Source: Arcticibacter eurypsychrophilus (GTDB lineage Bacteria > Bacteroidota > Bacteroidia > Sphingobacteriales > Sphingobacteriaceae). From it: a stretch of DNA of 64,000 nt. The position numbers and the translations under genes are program-made. How positions within the stretch are numbered: position 1 is the stretch's first letter; each line of letters starts with the position of its first letter. The notes beneath the pieces are model-generated. The model saw nothing but the letters and a program-made list of their open reading frames with translations, was not told the DNA's origin and made no database searches. Location of the stretch: the NCBI RefSeq assembly GCF_001730525.1, contig NZ_MDFN01000007.1:62001-126000 (forward strand), read 5' to 3'. Positions 33,190 to 42,740 of this stretch are shown piece by piece.

Positions 33190-35340
33190 AATGTTAGCAG
33201 AAGAGGAACCAATCATGATCTGTATTTTATCATGCTCGAGATCAAACCGCTTTGTTTTGATATTCCAATACTTTAAAAGCTCGAGAGGCATGTTGATCTC
33301 AACCGTTTTTGTTTCTTTAGGCTGCAGTGTGATTCTTTTAAAACCCTTCAATTCTTTTAAGGGTCGATCAATCTTAGAATTTAGGTGACTGATATATAAT
33401 TGTACTACCTCATCACCAGCTATGGCACTGGTATTGGTTACGTTAACCTGTACCTTGATTTCCTTTTTCTGAGTTACAGGAGTAGTGAACAGATTAGAGT
33501 AGGAGAAAGAGGAATAGCTCAAGCCATATCCAAAAGGGTATAGCGGGGCATCTTTAAAATACATATACGTTCTTCCTTTGCGGATATCGTAATCCATCAT
33601 GGGAGGAAGCTGATCAGTGGACTTAGGCCAGGTTTGTACTAATCTTCCCGCAGGATTAACATCGCCAAAAAGAACATCAGCGAGTCCGTTTCCTAGTTCC
33701 TGACTATTGTGAGTTAAGTGGACGATGGCTGGAATATTCTCCTGAGCCCAATTGATGGCATAAGGAAAACTGCTAATGAGCACGACAATGGTGTTGGGAT
33801 TTACGGCGTAGACCTTTTTAATCAGATTTTCCTGAGCGGAATCCAGTAAGATCTCTTCACGATCTACAGCTTCCCTGCCTTCGCTGGTGTTTGATACTTT
33901 TGCCCAGCCTGACATATTTCCTGTAGGATGATTCCCAATACAGACGATTGCCACTTCAGCGGATTTTGCAAGACTTATTGCCAGATCATTATTTGTAGTG
34001 TGTGAGATGATCGCTTTCGAGGCGACCTTATTTTTAATACCTTCTAATGGAGAAACCGTATAAGCCGGTGATCCGCTATACCAGTCCAGGGCCACTTCAT
34101 TTGAACGTGGGCCAACCACAGCAATAGACTTTATTTTATTGACATCAAGAGGTAGAAGGCTCTTGCTGTTTTTAAGCAGCACGACCGATTTCTGAGTAAT
34201 CAACCTGGCGAATGATTTATTTTTCTCTGATAACCAAGGCTCCGGACCGTCTTTAATTTGCGCATAGGAGACAATTTCTTTTGGATCAAGCTGTCCCAAT
34301 TTGATCATTACCCTAAAAACACCTTTTAATACCTGATCTATATCTTTCTCTGTTAGTATTTTTAGTTCTAAAGCACCTTTGATTCCAACCTCGTAATCAT
34401 CTAAAAACTGATTGATTCCTGCCTTAACACAAGCGGCAGCTGCTTCCTCAAGAGTAGGAAAATAGTGATGTGCGTTGACTAGCATTTGATACGCTCCGCC
34501 ATCTGTACAAATAATTCCATTCTGTCCCCATTCTTTTACGGTGATATCTTTGAGGATAGGATTTACAGCAGCAGGAATACCATTAATTCTATTGTATGCG
34601 GCCATGTAAGCCCGGGAGCCTCCTTCCTTTACGCCCATTCGGAAAGGAACGGAATAATACTCCCGTAAAAGACGCTCGTTAAAGTTTGAAGAACTACTAT
34701 CACGACTTTTCTCATTACTGTTTGCAAGGAAATGTTTCATTAATGCGGCCGTTAACCAGTATTTAGGATCATCTCCCTGGAGTCCTTTGATATAGGCAAC
34801 GGCCATGGTTCCATTGAAAAAGGCATCTTCGCCATAACATTCCTCTGTTCTTCCCCAGCGGGGATCACGACCTAGGTCTGCATTCGGTGCCCGTATAACC
34901 AATCCTCCTTTTTTATACTGTTCGCTTTGAAATAAATACCGGGCCTCATAGCCTTCAATACCTGCTGCTTGTTTTAGGAGTTCCGGCTCCCAGGTCTCCG
35001 CCATCCCTATAGCCTGAGGGAATGTGGTTGTCGCAACTGGGGTTTTGTGTCCCCAGTCACCCGGAATTCCAAGTGCTAAACCGTGTAAGCCCTCAACATG
35101 TCCGGCTCCTACGATTCCCAATCTGGGTACGCTAGGGGTGGTACCCAGACATACTATTTTTTCCTCCAGATTCATGAGGGAAAGAATGTTACTGATCCTT
35201 TTTTCTACATCCAGGTTGGGGTTTTGAAAAGGATATTTGGTTTGAGCCTGTACAAATGGGCCAGAGACAAGCAGTAAAAGTAAAATTAGATTTAAGGGTT
35301 TCTGCTTCTTAAGCATGATCGGTTTTAAGAATATCTGCAT
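33163..35340 (-). CDS. GH3 beta-glucosidase/beta-xylosidase-like enzyme, secreted
   Basis: A 725-residue protein. An internal ATG at 35316 (MLKKQKPLN) gives the cleaner signal peptide, ending near FVQAQT, and may be the real start; the ATG at 35340 directly follows the upstream stop. GH3 domains are visible: a TIM barrel (about 50-370), an alpha/beta sandwich (about 390-600) and a C-terminal Fn3-like domain (about 640-715). The nucleophile is Asp280 in IICTDGGAY (numbered from 35340), a TDGG variant often seen in the xylosidase-like branch. It sits downstream of GH31 and GH9 on the same strand, a set that would suit xyloglucan or another beta-glucan. Confidence 0.9.
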   Translation of the reverse strand: MQIFLKPIMLKKQKPLNLILLLLLVSGPFVQAQTKYPFQNPNLDVEKRISNILSLMNLEEKIVCLGTTPSVPRLGIVGAGHVEGLHGLALGIPGDWGHKTPVATTTFPQAIGMAETWEPELLKQAAGIEGYEARYLFQSEQYKKGGLVIRAPNADLGRDPRWGRTEECYGEDAFFNGTMAVAYIKGLQGDDPKYWLTAALMKHFLANSNEKSRDSSSSNFNERLLREYYSVPFRMGVKEGGSRAYMAAYNRINGIPAAVNPILKDITVKEWGQNGIICTDGGAYQMLVNAHHYFPTLEEAAAACVKAGINQFLDDYEVGIKGALELKILTEKDIDQVLKGVFRVMIKLGQLDPKEIVSYAQIKDGPEPWLSEKNKSFARLITQKSVVLLKNSKSLLPLDVNKIKSIAVVGPRSNEVALDWYSGSPAYTVSPLEGIKNKVASKAIISHTTNNDLAISLAKSAEVAIVCIGNHPTGNMSGWAKVSNTSEGREAVDREEILLDSAQENLIKKVYAVNPNTIVVLISSFPYAINWAQENIPAIVHLTHNSQELGNGLADVLFGDVNPAGRLVQTWPKSTDQLPPMMDYDIRKGRTYMYFKDAPLYPFGYGLSYSSFSYSNLFTTPVTQKKEIKVQVNVTNTSAIAGDEVVQLYISHLNSKIDRPLKELKGFKRITLQPKETKTVEINMPLELLKYWNIKTKRFDLEHDKIQIMIGSSSANIHLRKELTL

Positions 35341-35341
35341 C

Positions 35342-37729
35342 TTACTTAAAGCTATGAATTTGCCATTTTACCTTTCCATTAAAAGGATCGCTAGCCAATG
35401 CGTTTGCGGATACCGAAACTTCCCTCAGCACATTATCAGCAGGTAAGCAGACCAAACCTGTTGCTTTTTTACCATCCATTGCGTAAGAAATAAGCTCTAA
35501 GCGTGACCAATCCATTTGCATGGTAGATTGTGCCAGAGCAATATGAGGAATTATAGAACCTTCCTTCACCAGCATGACCACAGGCATTGCACCTGCTTTT
35601 ATTTTGTTCCATCCGGAAGGGTAAACCTGGTTGGTTTGGTAATCAATCCATTGTCCCGGTGGAAGATATACATCTCTTTCCGTCATGTTTTCAAATAAAG
35701 GTGCGACAAGGATATCCGATCCAAACAGATATTCATCATCTACGAGCCATGATCCTTTGTCTTGAGGGTACTCCACAAAAAGCGCACGCACCATAGGCAG
35801 ACCTCTTTGCGAACAGTCCTTAGCCTGTGCATAGATGTAAGGCATCAGTTTATAGCGCATTTCATCCATTGATCTAAAGTCTTTCAGGAAGGCCGCACTG
35901 TAGTCCCAAGGTTCTTTTGGGGGAGCACCATGAGAACGGGTATGCGAAGAAAGCATGCCAAAAGCAGTCCAGCGCCTATATAGATCTTCAGGTGTTTTCA
36001 TCACAAATCCTCCTATATCGTGACTCCAGAATGAAAAGCCAGAAAGGCCAAATGATAAACCGCCACGAAGTTCTGCAGCCATGGCTGTATTGGTATTGGC
36101 AGCGTCCCCTCCCCAATGTAAGGGATAACGCTGACTTCCTGCCCACGCACTTCTGGCCCATATAATATTCTCTCCGCCCACTTCTTTGGTGATATCAGCC
36201 ACTGCTTTATTATACCTAAGGGGATAGAGATTATGTTCGTAAAAGCCGGTACGTCCGGAAGCATAAAGACCATTTGCAGGTGCCGCTTCCCCAAAGTCAA
36301 CTTTAATAGCGCCAACGCCAAGTTTTATCAGTCCAGCAATTTTATCCTGATACCATTTCACGGCAGTAGGATTTGAAAGATCCAATACGGCATCCTCATA
36401 AGGGATATTTCCCTTTGCATCCTTCACTACCAGTCCTTTTTGGATCAGCTCATTAAAGAAAATATTTTTAGGCGTAAAATAAGGCAATTGCCAAAGGGAA
36501 ATATGAAAGCCCTGTTTCTTCAGGTCTGCGATCAATTTTGCCGGATCTTTAAAACGGTCGGCAGCAAACTTATAATCCGTCCGCCAGTCTGTGGTATACC
36601 AGCCTGTATCATAATGAATTACATCGGCAGGTATCTTATTTTCACGGAGTTTAGCCGCTACATCGCGACCCTCCTGTTCCGAAACATAGGTAATCCTGCT
36701 CATCCAGAAACCGAAAGACCACAGCGGAGGCATCGCTGCCTTACCAGTAAGCGTGGTATACTCATCCAGAATCTCTTTGGGATTACCTAGAAATACGAAT
36801 AGGTCGAGTTCATCATCACCAATCATTAAAGATGTAACCCCACTGAAATACTTACCGAAATCGCAGGTAATAGGAGTAGAGGTATGCATGAACATGCCGT
36901 AACCGCGGTTACTCATAAAGAATGGGATAGGCTTATACATTGTCTCGTTTTGCACTCCGTTGGCATCATCTGCCCATAACACCACTTTTTGTCCTCGTTT
37001 ATTGAATTCAGTGAACGATTCACCGCAACCAAAAATCCTTTCATCGGGAGACAGGGAGAAGGTGGCACACATGCTTTTTGAATAATCCTGTGCGCGTCTG
37101 ACGTAAGAAAAGGGTAATACAGGTGTAAATGTGGAGTCTGCGTTATCCTGGTGATGTATCGTCTTCGTGAGCAATCGTCCATTCGCGTCCCTGAATTCCA
37201 CATGCCAAGGGTGTTCCATGACCGATACGGATCCAAAAGCACTGGTATAACGATGACCACCAGTTATTTTGCTGTATTTCCAATCCTTTTTATCAATTGG
37301 CGCCTTTCCATTGACCAGCATTAACGATTCCTGATCAGGTTTAGCCTGAAATCCGGATATGGCTCTTAAGCGTACTGTCCTTGCCGAAACAAATTGAAGA
37401 GAAAAGGGCAGGGAAGGAGCAGCTTCATATTCTGTGGTAGGAAATTCATTTGCACTGACTGGTTTTAATACACCAAGCATGTTGTTAAATGCCTGCCGGG
37501 TAACATAATTGTATCGCTTATAACCGACTCTCCCTTGTGCGGTTGCAGGGTCAAACTGAACCAGACTATCTGCCAGATAATAGGTGTTCGTAAAACTTTT
37601 AAAGTCATCGCTGATGTCTATAGGTGTATTCAGCAGATTCATGTTTTGAATTTGTGCCGATGTATGTACACTCAAAATGAATAAGAATGTAAAACAGGTA
37701 CAAATTTTAATGCATACAGGATTATTCAT
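35342..37729 (-). CDS. GH31 alpha-xylosidase-like enzyme, secreted
   Basis: A 795-residue protein with a signal peptide ending near HTSAQI (residue 26). It has the GH31 order: N-terminal beta domains, a barrel with GFWMSRITYVSE and VIHYDTGWY, nucleophile Asp478 in AIKVDFGEAA, acid Asp542 in HWGGDAANT, then SFWSHDIGGF and C-terminal beta domains. The KVDFGE form is typical of alpha-xylosidases rather than alpha-glucosidases. It would remove alpha-xylose from xyloglucan-type oligosaccharides, in line with the GH9 and GH3 genes on either side. Its stop is one base from the ATG of the GH3 gene, indicating co-transcription. Confidence 0.9.
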   Translation of the reverse strand: MNNPVCIKICTCFTFLFILSVHTSAQIQNMNLLNTPIDISDDFKSFTNTYYLADSLVQFDPATAQGRVGYKRYNYVTRQAFNNMLGVLKPVSANEFPTTEYEAAPSLPFSLQFVSARTVRLRAISGFQAKPDQESLMLVNGKAPIDKKDWKYSKITGGHRYTSAFGSVSVMEHPWHVEFRDANGRLLTKTIHHQDNADSTFTPVLPFSYVRRAQDYSKSMCATFSLSPDERIFGCGESFTEFNKRGQKVVLWADDANGVQNETMYKPIPFFMSNRGYGMFMHTSTPITCDFGKYFSGVTSLMIGDDELDLFVFLGNPKEILDEYTTLTGKAAMPPLWSFGFWMSRITYVSEQEGRDVAAKLRENKIPADVIHYDTGWYTTDWRTDYKFAADRFKDPAKLIADLKKQGFHISLWQLPYFTPKNIFFNELIQKGLVVKDAKGNIPYEDAVLDLSNPTAVKWYQDKIAGLIKLGVGAIKVDFGEAAPANGLYASGRTGFYEHNLYPLRYNKAVADITKEVGGENIIWARSAWAGSQRYPLHWGGDAANTNTAMAAELRGGLSFGLSGFSFWSHDIGGFVMKTPEDLYRRWTAFGMLSSHTRSHGAPPKEPWDYSAAFLKDFRSMDEMRYKLMPYIYAQAKDCSQRGLPMVRALFVEYPQDKGSWLVDDEYLFGSDILVAPLFENMTERDVYLPPGQWIDYQTNQVYPSGWNKIKAGAMPVVMLVKEGSIIPHIALAQSTMQMDWSRLELISYAMDGKKATGLVCLPADNVLREVSVSANALASDPFNGKVKWQIHSFK

Positions 37730-37770
37730 TTTATAGGGGTTTATGTTGGTTATAACAAGTGATTATATTG

Positions 37771-37902
37771 GTCTTAAATCAATTTTAAAAGAGAATAAAA
37801 TTAATCTTTAGTCCAATATAATTACGGTTGAAATTAGTCTTAAATCAAATGTAAGGAGGGATGTAAATGTTAATGATTAGGAGCGATTATGTTAACAATT
37901 AG
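37771..37902. repeat. Short direct repeats between GH9 and GH31
   Basis: GTCTTAAATCAA occurs at 37771 and 37837, 66 bp apart, with matching flanks. TGTTAATGATTAG at 37868 recurs as TGTTAACAATTAG at 37890, 22 bp apart; the second of these overlaps the GH9 stop codon. On the minus strand the first pair reads TTGATTTAAGAC upstream of the GH31 start and could be a regulator-binding pair. No promoter with both -33 and -7 boxes is convincing here. Confidence 0.5.
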
Positions 37903-39662
37903 TAGCCGATCTCGCTTTGCAACGCTTCTATCGCATTAGACAGATAAACGATAGGCGCATTCCAGTTGATGGCGATCTCATTAGAAGCATAGGAACAATC
38001 GCGATCAATATAAGCCAATTCAGGTGCTTTTTCCGGATAAGTGCATACTGTTTTCACATCCTGCATTCCTGGATTGGGGCCACCGGACATCAAACCAGGA
38101 ACAGGATCCGCTATTTTATCAGCAACAGACTGACGGTGATGCGGATGTTTCACAGATTTACTACCTATTCCGGTTACAAAACAATAACCCGTAGCGTTCC
38201 GTCCAAGGATATAGTCCAGGTTGGTTAAAGCATGATCTACATATTTTTTGTTATGAGTAAGCAGATAGGCATTGATTAAAAGGATACCCTGATTGGCAGC
38301 AACCGAATTGCCACCCCAGTTGAAATCACGTGCCGATTGTCCCATTACTGTCTTGAATGCATTTAAACGTTCATTTTCAATAAACTTATCCGCGATACGG
38401 ATAATTTCTAATCCTGCTGAATCTATCTGCTCCTTTAATAATGGAGGTAATGCTGTTTTATTCCGCAACAAAGAATACCAGCCTAAAGCAGACACATTGG
38501 CCCAGGAAGGAACGGTAATTCTTTTTTGAAGGCCATCCTTTATATTAGTTTCATAACGTTTGTCGCCGGTACTGCAATACAATTCTGATGCAGCCCAAAA
38601 CCACTCATCGCTAAAAGCCTTATCACCATACCCACCAGTAGAGATTTGTGGCTTATACTTTGAGTTGATCAGGGTTTGGTTATATTCCATATTGGGGTTC
38701 TTCAATGCCCATTCCCAAGCCATGGTGGATGCTTTTAAACAGCTATCGCTAAGTCCGGGTAGTTCTGTAGGGTATTTCTTTAAAATTCGAGCAGCCTGTG
38801 CTGCTACTGCAGCAAAACCAAGCGTAGCGGCAGTACCTTTTTGCACTACAAAACGTGGCGCTTTAGTTACACCAGGCATCACCATGCCATCAAATGCGGC
38901 ATTGGTGCATTTGTTATATACGCCACCATCATTAGGATCCTGCATGGTTAACATCCAGCGAAGGTTATAAAGAACTTCATCCAGCTGGTCAGGTAGCCGA
39001 TTTCCGCTTTCAGGGATATTCGTTTTTAGTGTATCAAAATAATGAGGGAAGTCCTCATAAGCAGAAAGTAAGGTTCCCATGGTAATACCGGAATTGACGA
39101 TGTATTTGTTATAATCTCCGGCATCATACCATCCACCAGGACTAGCTATCACCGTTCCAGCAGGCCTTTGTGCTGATGCAGCTGATGGATGGATCAAAAC
39201 CCTGGTATCGGGATGTCCCGCCGGACGATTCCATTTGCCGGCATATTGCAGATCCAAAGGCATGGATACCCGTTGATAGTAAAATCCCTTTAAAGTGGCT
39301 ATGGCAGCATGCTGGTTTACGTTTTTACCAATTGTGAAAGGATAGGAGGAGCCAATACCGGGAACTACAAGTACAAATATACCGCTTTGTTGTAACGTGC
39401 TAAAATCTACCATTCTGGTCTGTGTCTCTGAATAGGCTGACTTTGATACCGGACCTAAGGTAGATCTAAATACAGTGTCCTTTCCTAACTTAGAAACGAT
39501 GTAGAACTGACTTGCAGGAAGCGTTCCGGTAATAAAAGCGAATTTTGGAGCCTTATTATAAAATCCCAGTTGATTTAATTTGATCAGGTCTGTCTGGGCG
39601 TATAATGTTGTCCAGATCATCAAAATTAAAGGTATAAAAAGGAAGGAAATTCTAAATTTCAT
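37899..39662 (-). CDS. GH9 endoglucanase-like enzyme, secreted
   Basis: A 587-residue protein with a signal peptide to about residue 22 (LYAQT). An N-terminal Ig-like (CelD-type) domain (about 25-110, IKLNQLGFYNKAPK) precedes an (alpha/alpha)6 GH9 barrel. Catalytic-base aspartates Asp180 and Asp183 lie in GGWYDAGDYNK and the acid Glu562 in SNEIAINWNAP, with LGRNATGYCFVTG in the usual C-terminal block. GH9 enzymes cut beta-1,4-glucans, including cellulose, xyloglucan and mixed-linkage glucan. It is the first gene of the minus-strand GH9-GH31-GH3 run. No T9SS C-terminal sorting domain is visible, so the enzyme is probably periplasmic. Confidence 0.92.
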   Translation of the reverse strand: MKFRISFLFIPLILMIWTTLYAQTDLIKLNQLGFYNKAPKFAFITGTLPASQFYIVSKLGKDTVFRSTLGPVSKSAYSETQTRMVDFSTLQQSGIFVLVVPGIGSSYPFTIGKNVNQHAAIATLKGFYYQRVSMPLDLQYAGKWNRPAGHPDTRVLIHPSAASAQRPAGTVIASPGGWYDAGDYNKYIVNSGITMGTLLSAYEDFPHYFDTLKTNIPESGNRLPDQLDEVLYNLRWMLTMQDPNDGGVYNKCTNAAFDGMVMPGVTKAPRFVVQKGTAATLGFAAVAAQAARILKKYPTELPGLSDSCLKASTMAWEWALKNPNMEYNQTLINSKYKPQISTGGYGDKAFSDEWFWAASELYCSTGDKRYETNIKDGLQKRITVPSWANVSALGWYSLLRNKTALPPLLKEQIDSAGLEIIRIADKFIENERLNAFKTVMGQSARDFNWGGNSVAANQGILLINAYLLTHNKKYVDHALTNLDYILGRNATGYCFVTGIGSKSVKHPHHRQSVADKIADPVPGLMSGGPNPGMQDVKTVCTYPEKAPELAYIDRDCSYASNEIAINWNAPIVYLSNAIEALQSEIGY

Positions 39663-40113
39663 CTTTTAAATTGGTTAGATTTTATTAATGTTAAAATAGC
39701 GCTAATTATTGTGCACTTTCCGTCATTTATTGATGATATTTTATTAAATCAGGCTGGAGAATCAGAAGCAATCCTAAGTCGTCTCCTTATTATGCGAATG
39801 AATTTATGTGCGATTTTATTTAAAATAGCTATAACTAGCTATTTTAATTCGCTAAAGCCTGATGTAATTTTGATTAATCAATTTAAATCTAAAACCCCTA
39901 TAATCAATTAAGTATTTAACTATCGGCTCCCCCAGCTAAAATCTAGTATCCTCAGAAAGGACTTAATAATGATTCACACTTCTTAAAAGCCGAGAGCAAA
40001 TCAAAAACAAGAAACCATTTTTTTATCATCAGTGCTGGGATTCATTTCAACCTGAAGAACATCGTTAGCTTTTTCCTCGAACTGAAAAATCATTTAAAAA
40101 TTTAATTAAGGAC
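39663..40113. other. 451-bp divergent spacer
   Basis: This AT-rich region separates the minus-strand GH9 gene from the plus-strand GIN-domain gene and should contain both promoters. I could not find a full TTTG-N19-21-TAnnTTTG match in either direction. A 66-codon open frame at 39711-39911 has no recognisable features and I do not call it a gene. Confidence 0.5.
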
Positions 40114-40704
40114 ATGAAAAATTTATTAAGAATGACAGTAGTGATGGCAATTGTCGCCATTTCTTCTGTGACCCATTTATTTGCAGCTAATCCTGAAACA
40201 ACAACTATTAAAAAGATAATTATAAAAGGAACAGTAAGGGTCTTTTTAATCCAAAGAGATAAAGAGGCCGTGGTCATAAAGGATACTTATGATCCTAATA
40301 AAACAACAGTCATTGTTAAAGGATTGTCACTATTGATCAATTCTACAGAAAAAGAACCTGTAACAGTAATCGTTTATGCGAAAAGTCCCTTTCGTATAGA
40401 AGCCTCGAATACCTCCTATGTGAAAACAATAGGCGAATTCAACTTGCCTTATCTTCAGGTATTTGTAAATGACAATGCAAAGGCAGATATAAATTCCACT
40501 ACGCAAAGTTTGTATACCCGGGTGAATCAGCTTGCCACCTTACAGATGAGAGGAATATCGGATGAACATTTTATGGTTCGGAGTAGTGATGCAAAACTTA
40601 AAATGGATAAATTATACTGCGGGAAAACCAGTACCTCTTATTTCAAACCTTACCAGATCGATAAGAGTAAACTTACAGCCGAAAATCTAAGGGATAATAG
40701 GTGA
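40114..40704 (+). CDS. Secreted GIN-domain (DUF2807-like) protein
   Basis: A 196-residue protein with a signal peptide ending near LFAAN (residue 25). The mature part has short repeated beta segments: IKKIIIKGTVRVFLIQRD, TTVIVKGLSLLINS, LQVFVNDNAKADIN and LYTRVNQLATLQMRG. These resemble the GIN/DUF2807 right-handed beta fold common in Sphingobacteriaceae (putative adhesin head). The protein stands alone, with a strong terminator just after it, and no function can be assigned beyond cell-envelope location. Confidence 0.7.
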   Translation: MKNLLRMTVVMAIVAISSVTHLFAANPETTTIKKIIIKGTVRVFLIQRDKEAVVIKDTYDPNKTTVIVKGLSLLINSTEKEPVTVIVYAKSPFRIEASNTSYVKTIGEFNLPYLQVFVNDNAKADINSTTQSLYTRVNQLATLQMRGISDEHFMVRSSDAKLKMDKLYCGKTSTSYFKPYQIDKSKLTAENLRDNR

Positions 40705-40715
40705 TTTTTAATGAA

Positions 40716-40760
40716 GGCTGATGCTTGAAGAATACATAAATCAAGTATCGGCCTTTTCTT
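40716..40760 (+). terminator. Intrinsic terminator of the GIN-domain gene
   Basis: Arms 40716-40728 and 40741-40753 form a 13-bp stem containing two G-T pairs, with a 12-nt loop, followed by TTTTCTT. It begins 12 nt after the stop codon at 40704. Confidence 0.8.
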
Positions 40761-40943
40761 CGCTCCTAACAAAATTCTTTAACTAACTGGTTTCTTCATG
40801 ACCCAGGTAATTAAATCTGTTGCTATACGTTTTATACCTGAACTGATTGATTTTAACTTCAAATAGTATCTATATAACCCAAATTGAGTAGTAAATTGGT
40901 ATGTGATTATTTGTTAGTCTAGGCATTTGTTGCCATCATTATT

Positions 40944-40964
40944 TAATGTAAAAATTTTACATTA
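40944..40964. promoter_or_regulatory. 21-bp perfect palindrome, operator-like
   Basis: TAATGTAAAA-A-TTTTACATTA is a perfect dyad with a one-base centre in the 465-bp spacer between 40705 and 41169. It lies about 205 bp before the small membrane protein gene. No regulator gene is adjacent. Apart from this and the terminator at 40716, I see nothing in the spacer. Confidence 0.4.
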
Positions 40965-41169
40965 TTTGATGTTAATCTACTTTATATTTTGAAGTTAATA
41001 TAGAAGGCAGTGTTTTTCCGCACCTTATAGGTTGGAAATGTCTAAGTGGGACAGGCGCGCATATGATCTATGAAAATGTGACTGATGGACATGTGAGAAA
41101 AAGTGATAGTTAATAATAGCTTCTATTCGTACATTATGTGCTTCCTATATTAGGGACAAAAAATCTTTC

Positions 41170-41412
41170 ATGATAAAACTAAACCGATCTGAATATATTT
41201 TTGTAGGATGTTTCATAGCCCTTTGTTTTTATTTTGTTTTACATCACTATGTGAGCATCTACCCAGCATTAGTTTTTTCAGCCTTTTCTACTGCCCCTAA
41301 TATATGCTTCTTTTTTATCGTTCTATTAGGAATCCTTGGCGCTGGATACTATCTTATCATTCAACTAAATGGGAAATTAGATCCAGTGATTACATCTAAA
41401 AGGTATGCATAA
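41170..41412 (+). CDS. Small membrane protein, unknown function
   Basis: An 80-residue ORF with two hydrophobic segments (about residues 9-28 and 45-66), a basic N terminus (KLNR) and a polar tail ending TSKRYA. It is predicted to be a two-helix inner-membrane protein. I do not recognise a family. The composition and the ATG soon after an AT-rich leader make it a plausible gene, but short hydrophobic ORFs also arise by chance in AT-rich DNA. Confidence 0.45.
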   Translation: MIKLNRSEYIFVGCFIALCFYFVLHHYVSIYPALVFSAFSTAPNICFFFIVLLGILGAGYYLIIQLNGKLDPVITSKRYA

Positions 41413-41469
41413 TAAAGCTGAATTACTAAGCTTATGAATTGTTAATTAAGAAATTTTTGTGAAAAAAGG

Positions 41470-42006
41470 TTACTCGCCCAAATGTTCAGGATTGATTATT
41501 TTAAACCAGCAATGTGGGATACTATCATAGTCAAAAGTTTCTATATTTTTAAAACCTGTCTTCTCCAAAACCTTTCTTGATGATAGATTTTCCAAATTTG
41601 CCATTGCATGAATAACGGGGAGATTCAACTGGTTAAAGCCATATTCCACAACAGCAAGCGATGATTCGGTTGCATAGCCTTTGCCCCAATACCGCCTGAT
41701 CAGCCTGTATCCCAAATCGTGATAACCTTGATGACCGTTAGTCGGTTCTGTAATGAGTTTAAAGCCGCCCCAGCCAACAAAACTGTTAGTTTCTTTCTCA
41801 ATAATTGCCAAACGTCCTATGCCATTCGTGACGTACTGTTGCTGAATAAAAGTAATAACCTGTCTGGCCTGTTTGATGTCTTTAATGGGGTTGTTCCCCA
41901 GGTAACGATGGACTTCCGGATCAGAATCTAATTCATAGATCCCTTGTTCATCAGTAGCTACTAATTCTCTTAAGAGAAGCCGCTTTGTTTCTATAATTAT
42001 ACCCAT
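41470..42006 (-). CDS. GNAT N-acetyltransferase (RimJ/RimL type)
   Basis: A 178-residue cytoplasmic protein. It opens with IIETKRLLLREL, typical of RimJ/RimL-type GNATs, and has DLGYRLIRRYWGKGYATESS, which carries the acetyl-CoA-binding RxxxGxG/A pattern (about residues 105-120), then NLENLSSRKVLEKTGF. Members acetylate ribosomal protein N termini or small amines; the substrate here is unknown. A TAAATTTG box sits four bases upstream of the ATG, so the transcript may have almost no leader. Confidence 0.88.
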   Translation of the reverse strand: MGIIIETKRLLLRELVATDEQGIYELDSDPEVHRYLGNNPIKDIKQARQVITFIQQQYVTNGIGRLAIIEKETNSFVGWGGFKLITEPTNGHQGYHDLGYRLIRRYWGKGYATESSLAVVEYGFNQLNLPVIHAMANLENLSSRKVLEKTGFKNIETFDYDSIPHCWFKIINPEHLGE

Positions 42007-42010
42007 TCAA

Positions 42011-42018
42011 CAAATTTA
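42011..42018 (-). promoter_or_regulatory. -7 type box TAAATTTG next to the GNAT start
   Basis: On the minus strand TAAATTTG matches TAnnTTTG and ends 4 nt before the ATG at 42006. No good -33 TTTG is found about 20 nt upstream, so this remains tentative. Three other housekeeping genes in the window have the same arrangement. Confidence 0.35.
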
Positions 42019-42041
42019 TTCCGCATGAATATAAATTTAAG

Positions 42042-42740
42042 CTATGGATTTGTTGCCCAAACATTTATTTCAGGAATAAATCCAATATCGTTAATAGCAA
42101 GCACACCAACAATGGCTTGGGCAATTTCAATTGCTTTAAGTTTATTTTCAGGGTTTACAGATTCGTAACCAAGTTTAACAGCGAAGTCTGTAATTACTTC
42201 ACTTGGGTTCACCTGTGTTACCCTGATGTTATGCTTGCGCAATTCCGCCTGCCAGCACATGGTTAAACCGGACATGGCTGCTTTGCTGGATACATAAGCA
42301 GATCCATTGGCAAAGCCTTTTAAAGCACCCATGGAAGATATATTCAGAATATTACCTGTGTTTTTGCTTATAAAATATTTTGCTGCCGCTTGTCCACATA
42401 AAAATGCACTTTTCAAATTGATCTCCCAGATTCTTGTAAAATCAGCTACTGAAGTTTCGACAAGTGATCCCATGAAACCAATACCGGCGTTGTTAATCAA
42501 TACATTGAGGTCACTAAGTTTATCAAGGGTAAATGCAAACAGCTTCTCTACGTCGTCTTCCTTAGAAACATCTGCTTGAATACCAAACACATCCAATTCT
42601 TGTGCTGCTTTCTCTATTGTTTGTGCATTACGGCCACAAATCACTACCTGGGCTCCTTGCGAGCGTAACAACTTTGCTGTTTCATAGCCTATCCCTGAAC
42701 TTCCGCCTGTAATCAGGACTTTTGATTTACTTAGATCCAT
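42042..42740 (-). CDS. SDR-family oxidoreductase
   Basis: A 232-residue classical short-chain dehydrogenase/reductase. It shows the nucleotide-binding motif TGGSSGIG (residues 11-18), NNAG (83-86), Ser135/Ser136 in NISSMG, and the catalytic pair Tyr149 and Lys153 in AYVSSKAA. CGRNAQ after strand 2 suggests NADP(H) preference. It resembles 3-oxoacyl-ACP reductase-like SDRs, but the substrate cannot be read from the sequence. It is followed on the same strand by the GNAT gene after 35 nt. Confidence 0.88.
   Translation of the reverse strand: MDLSKSKVLITGGSSGIGYETAKLLRSQGAQVVICGRNAQTIEKAAQELDVFGIQADVSKEDDVEKLFAFTLDKLSDLNVLINNAGIGFMGSLVETSVADFTRIWEINLKSAFLCGQAAAKYFISKNTGNILNISSMGALKGFANGSAYVSSKAAMSGLTMCWQAELRKHNIRVTQVNPSEVITDFAVKLGYESVNPENKLKAIEIAQAIVGVLAINDIGFIPEINVWATNP

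Noticed and set aside
35917-36321. Antisense and off-frame ORFs inside GH31
   Set aside because: The GH31 frame is supported by catalytic motifs over its whole length; the other frames show none.
39711-39911. 66-codon open frame in the GH9/GIN spacer
   Set aside because: It has no signal, motif or credible start context and lies in AT-rich DNA where such frames are common.
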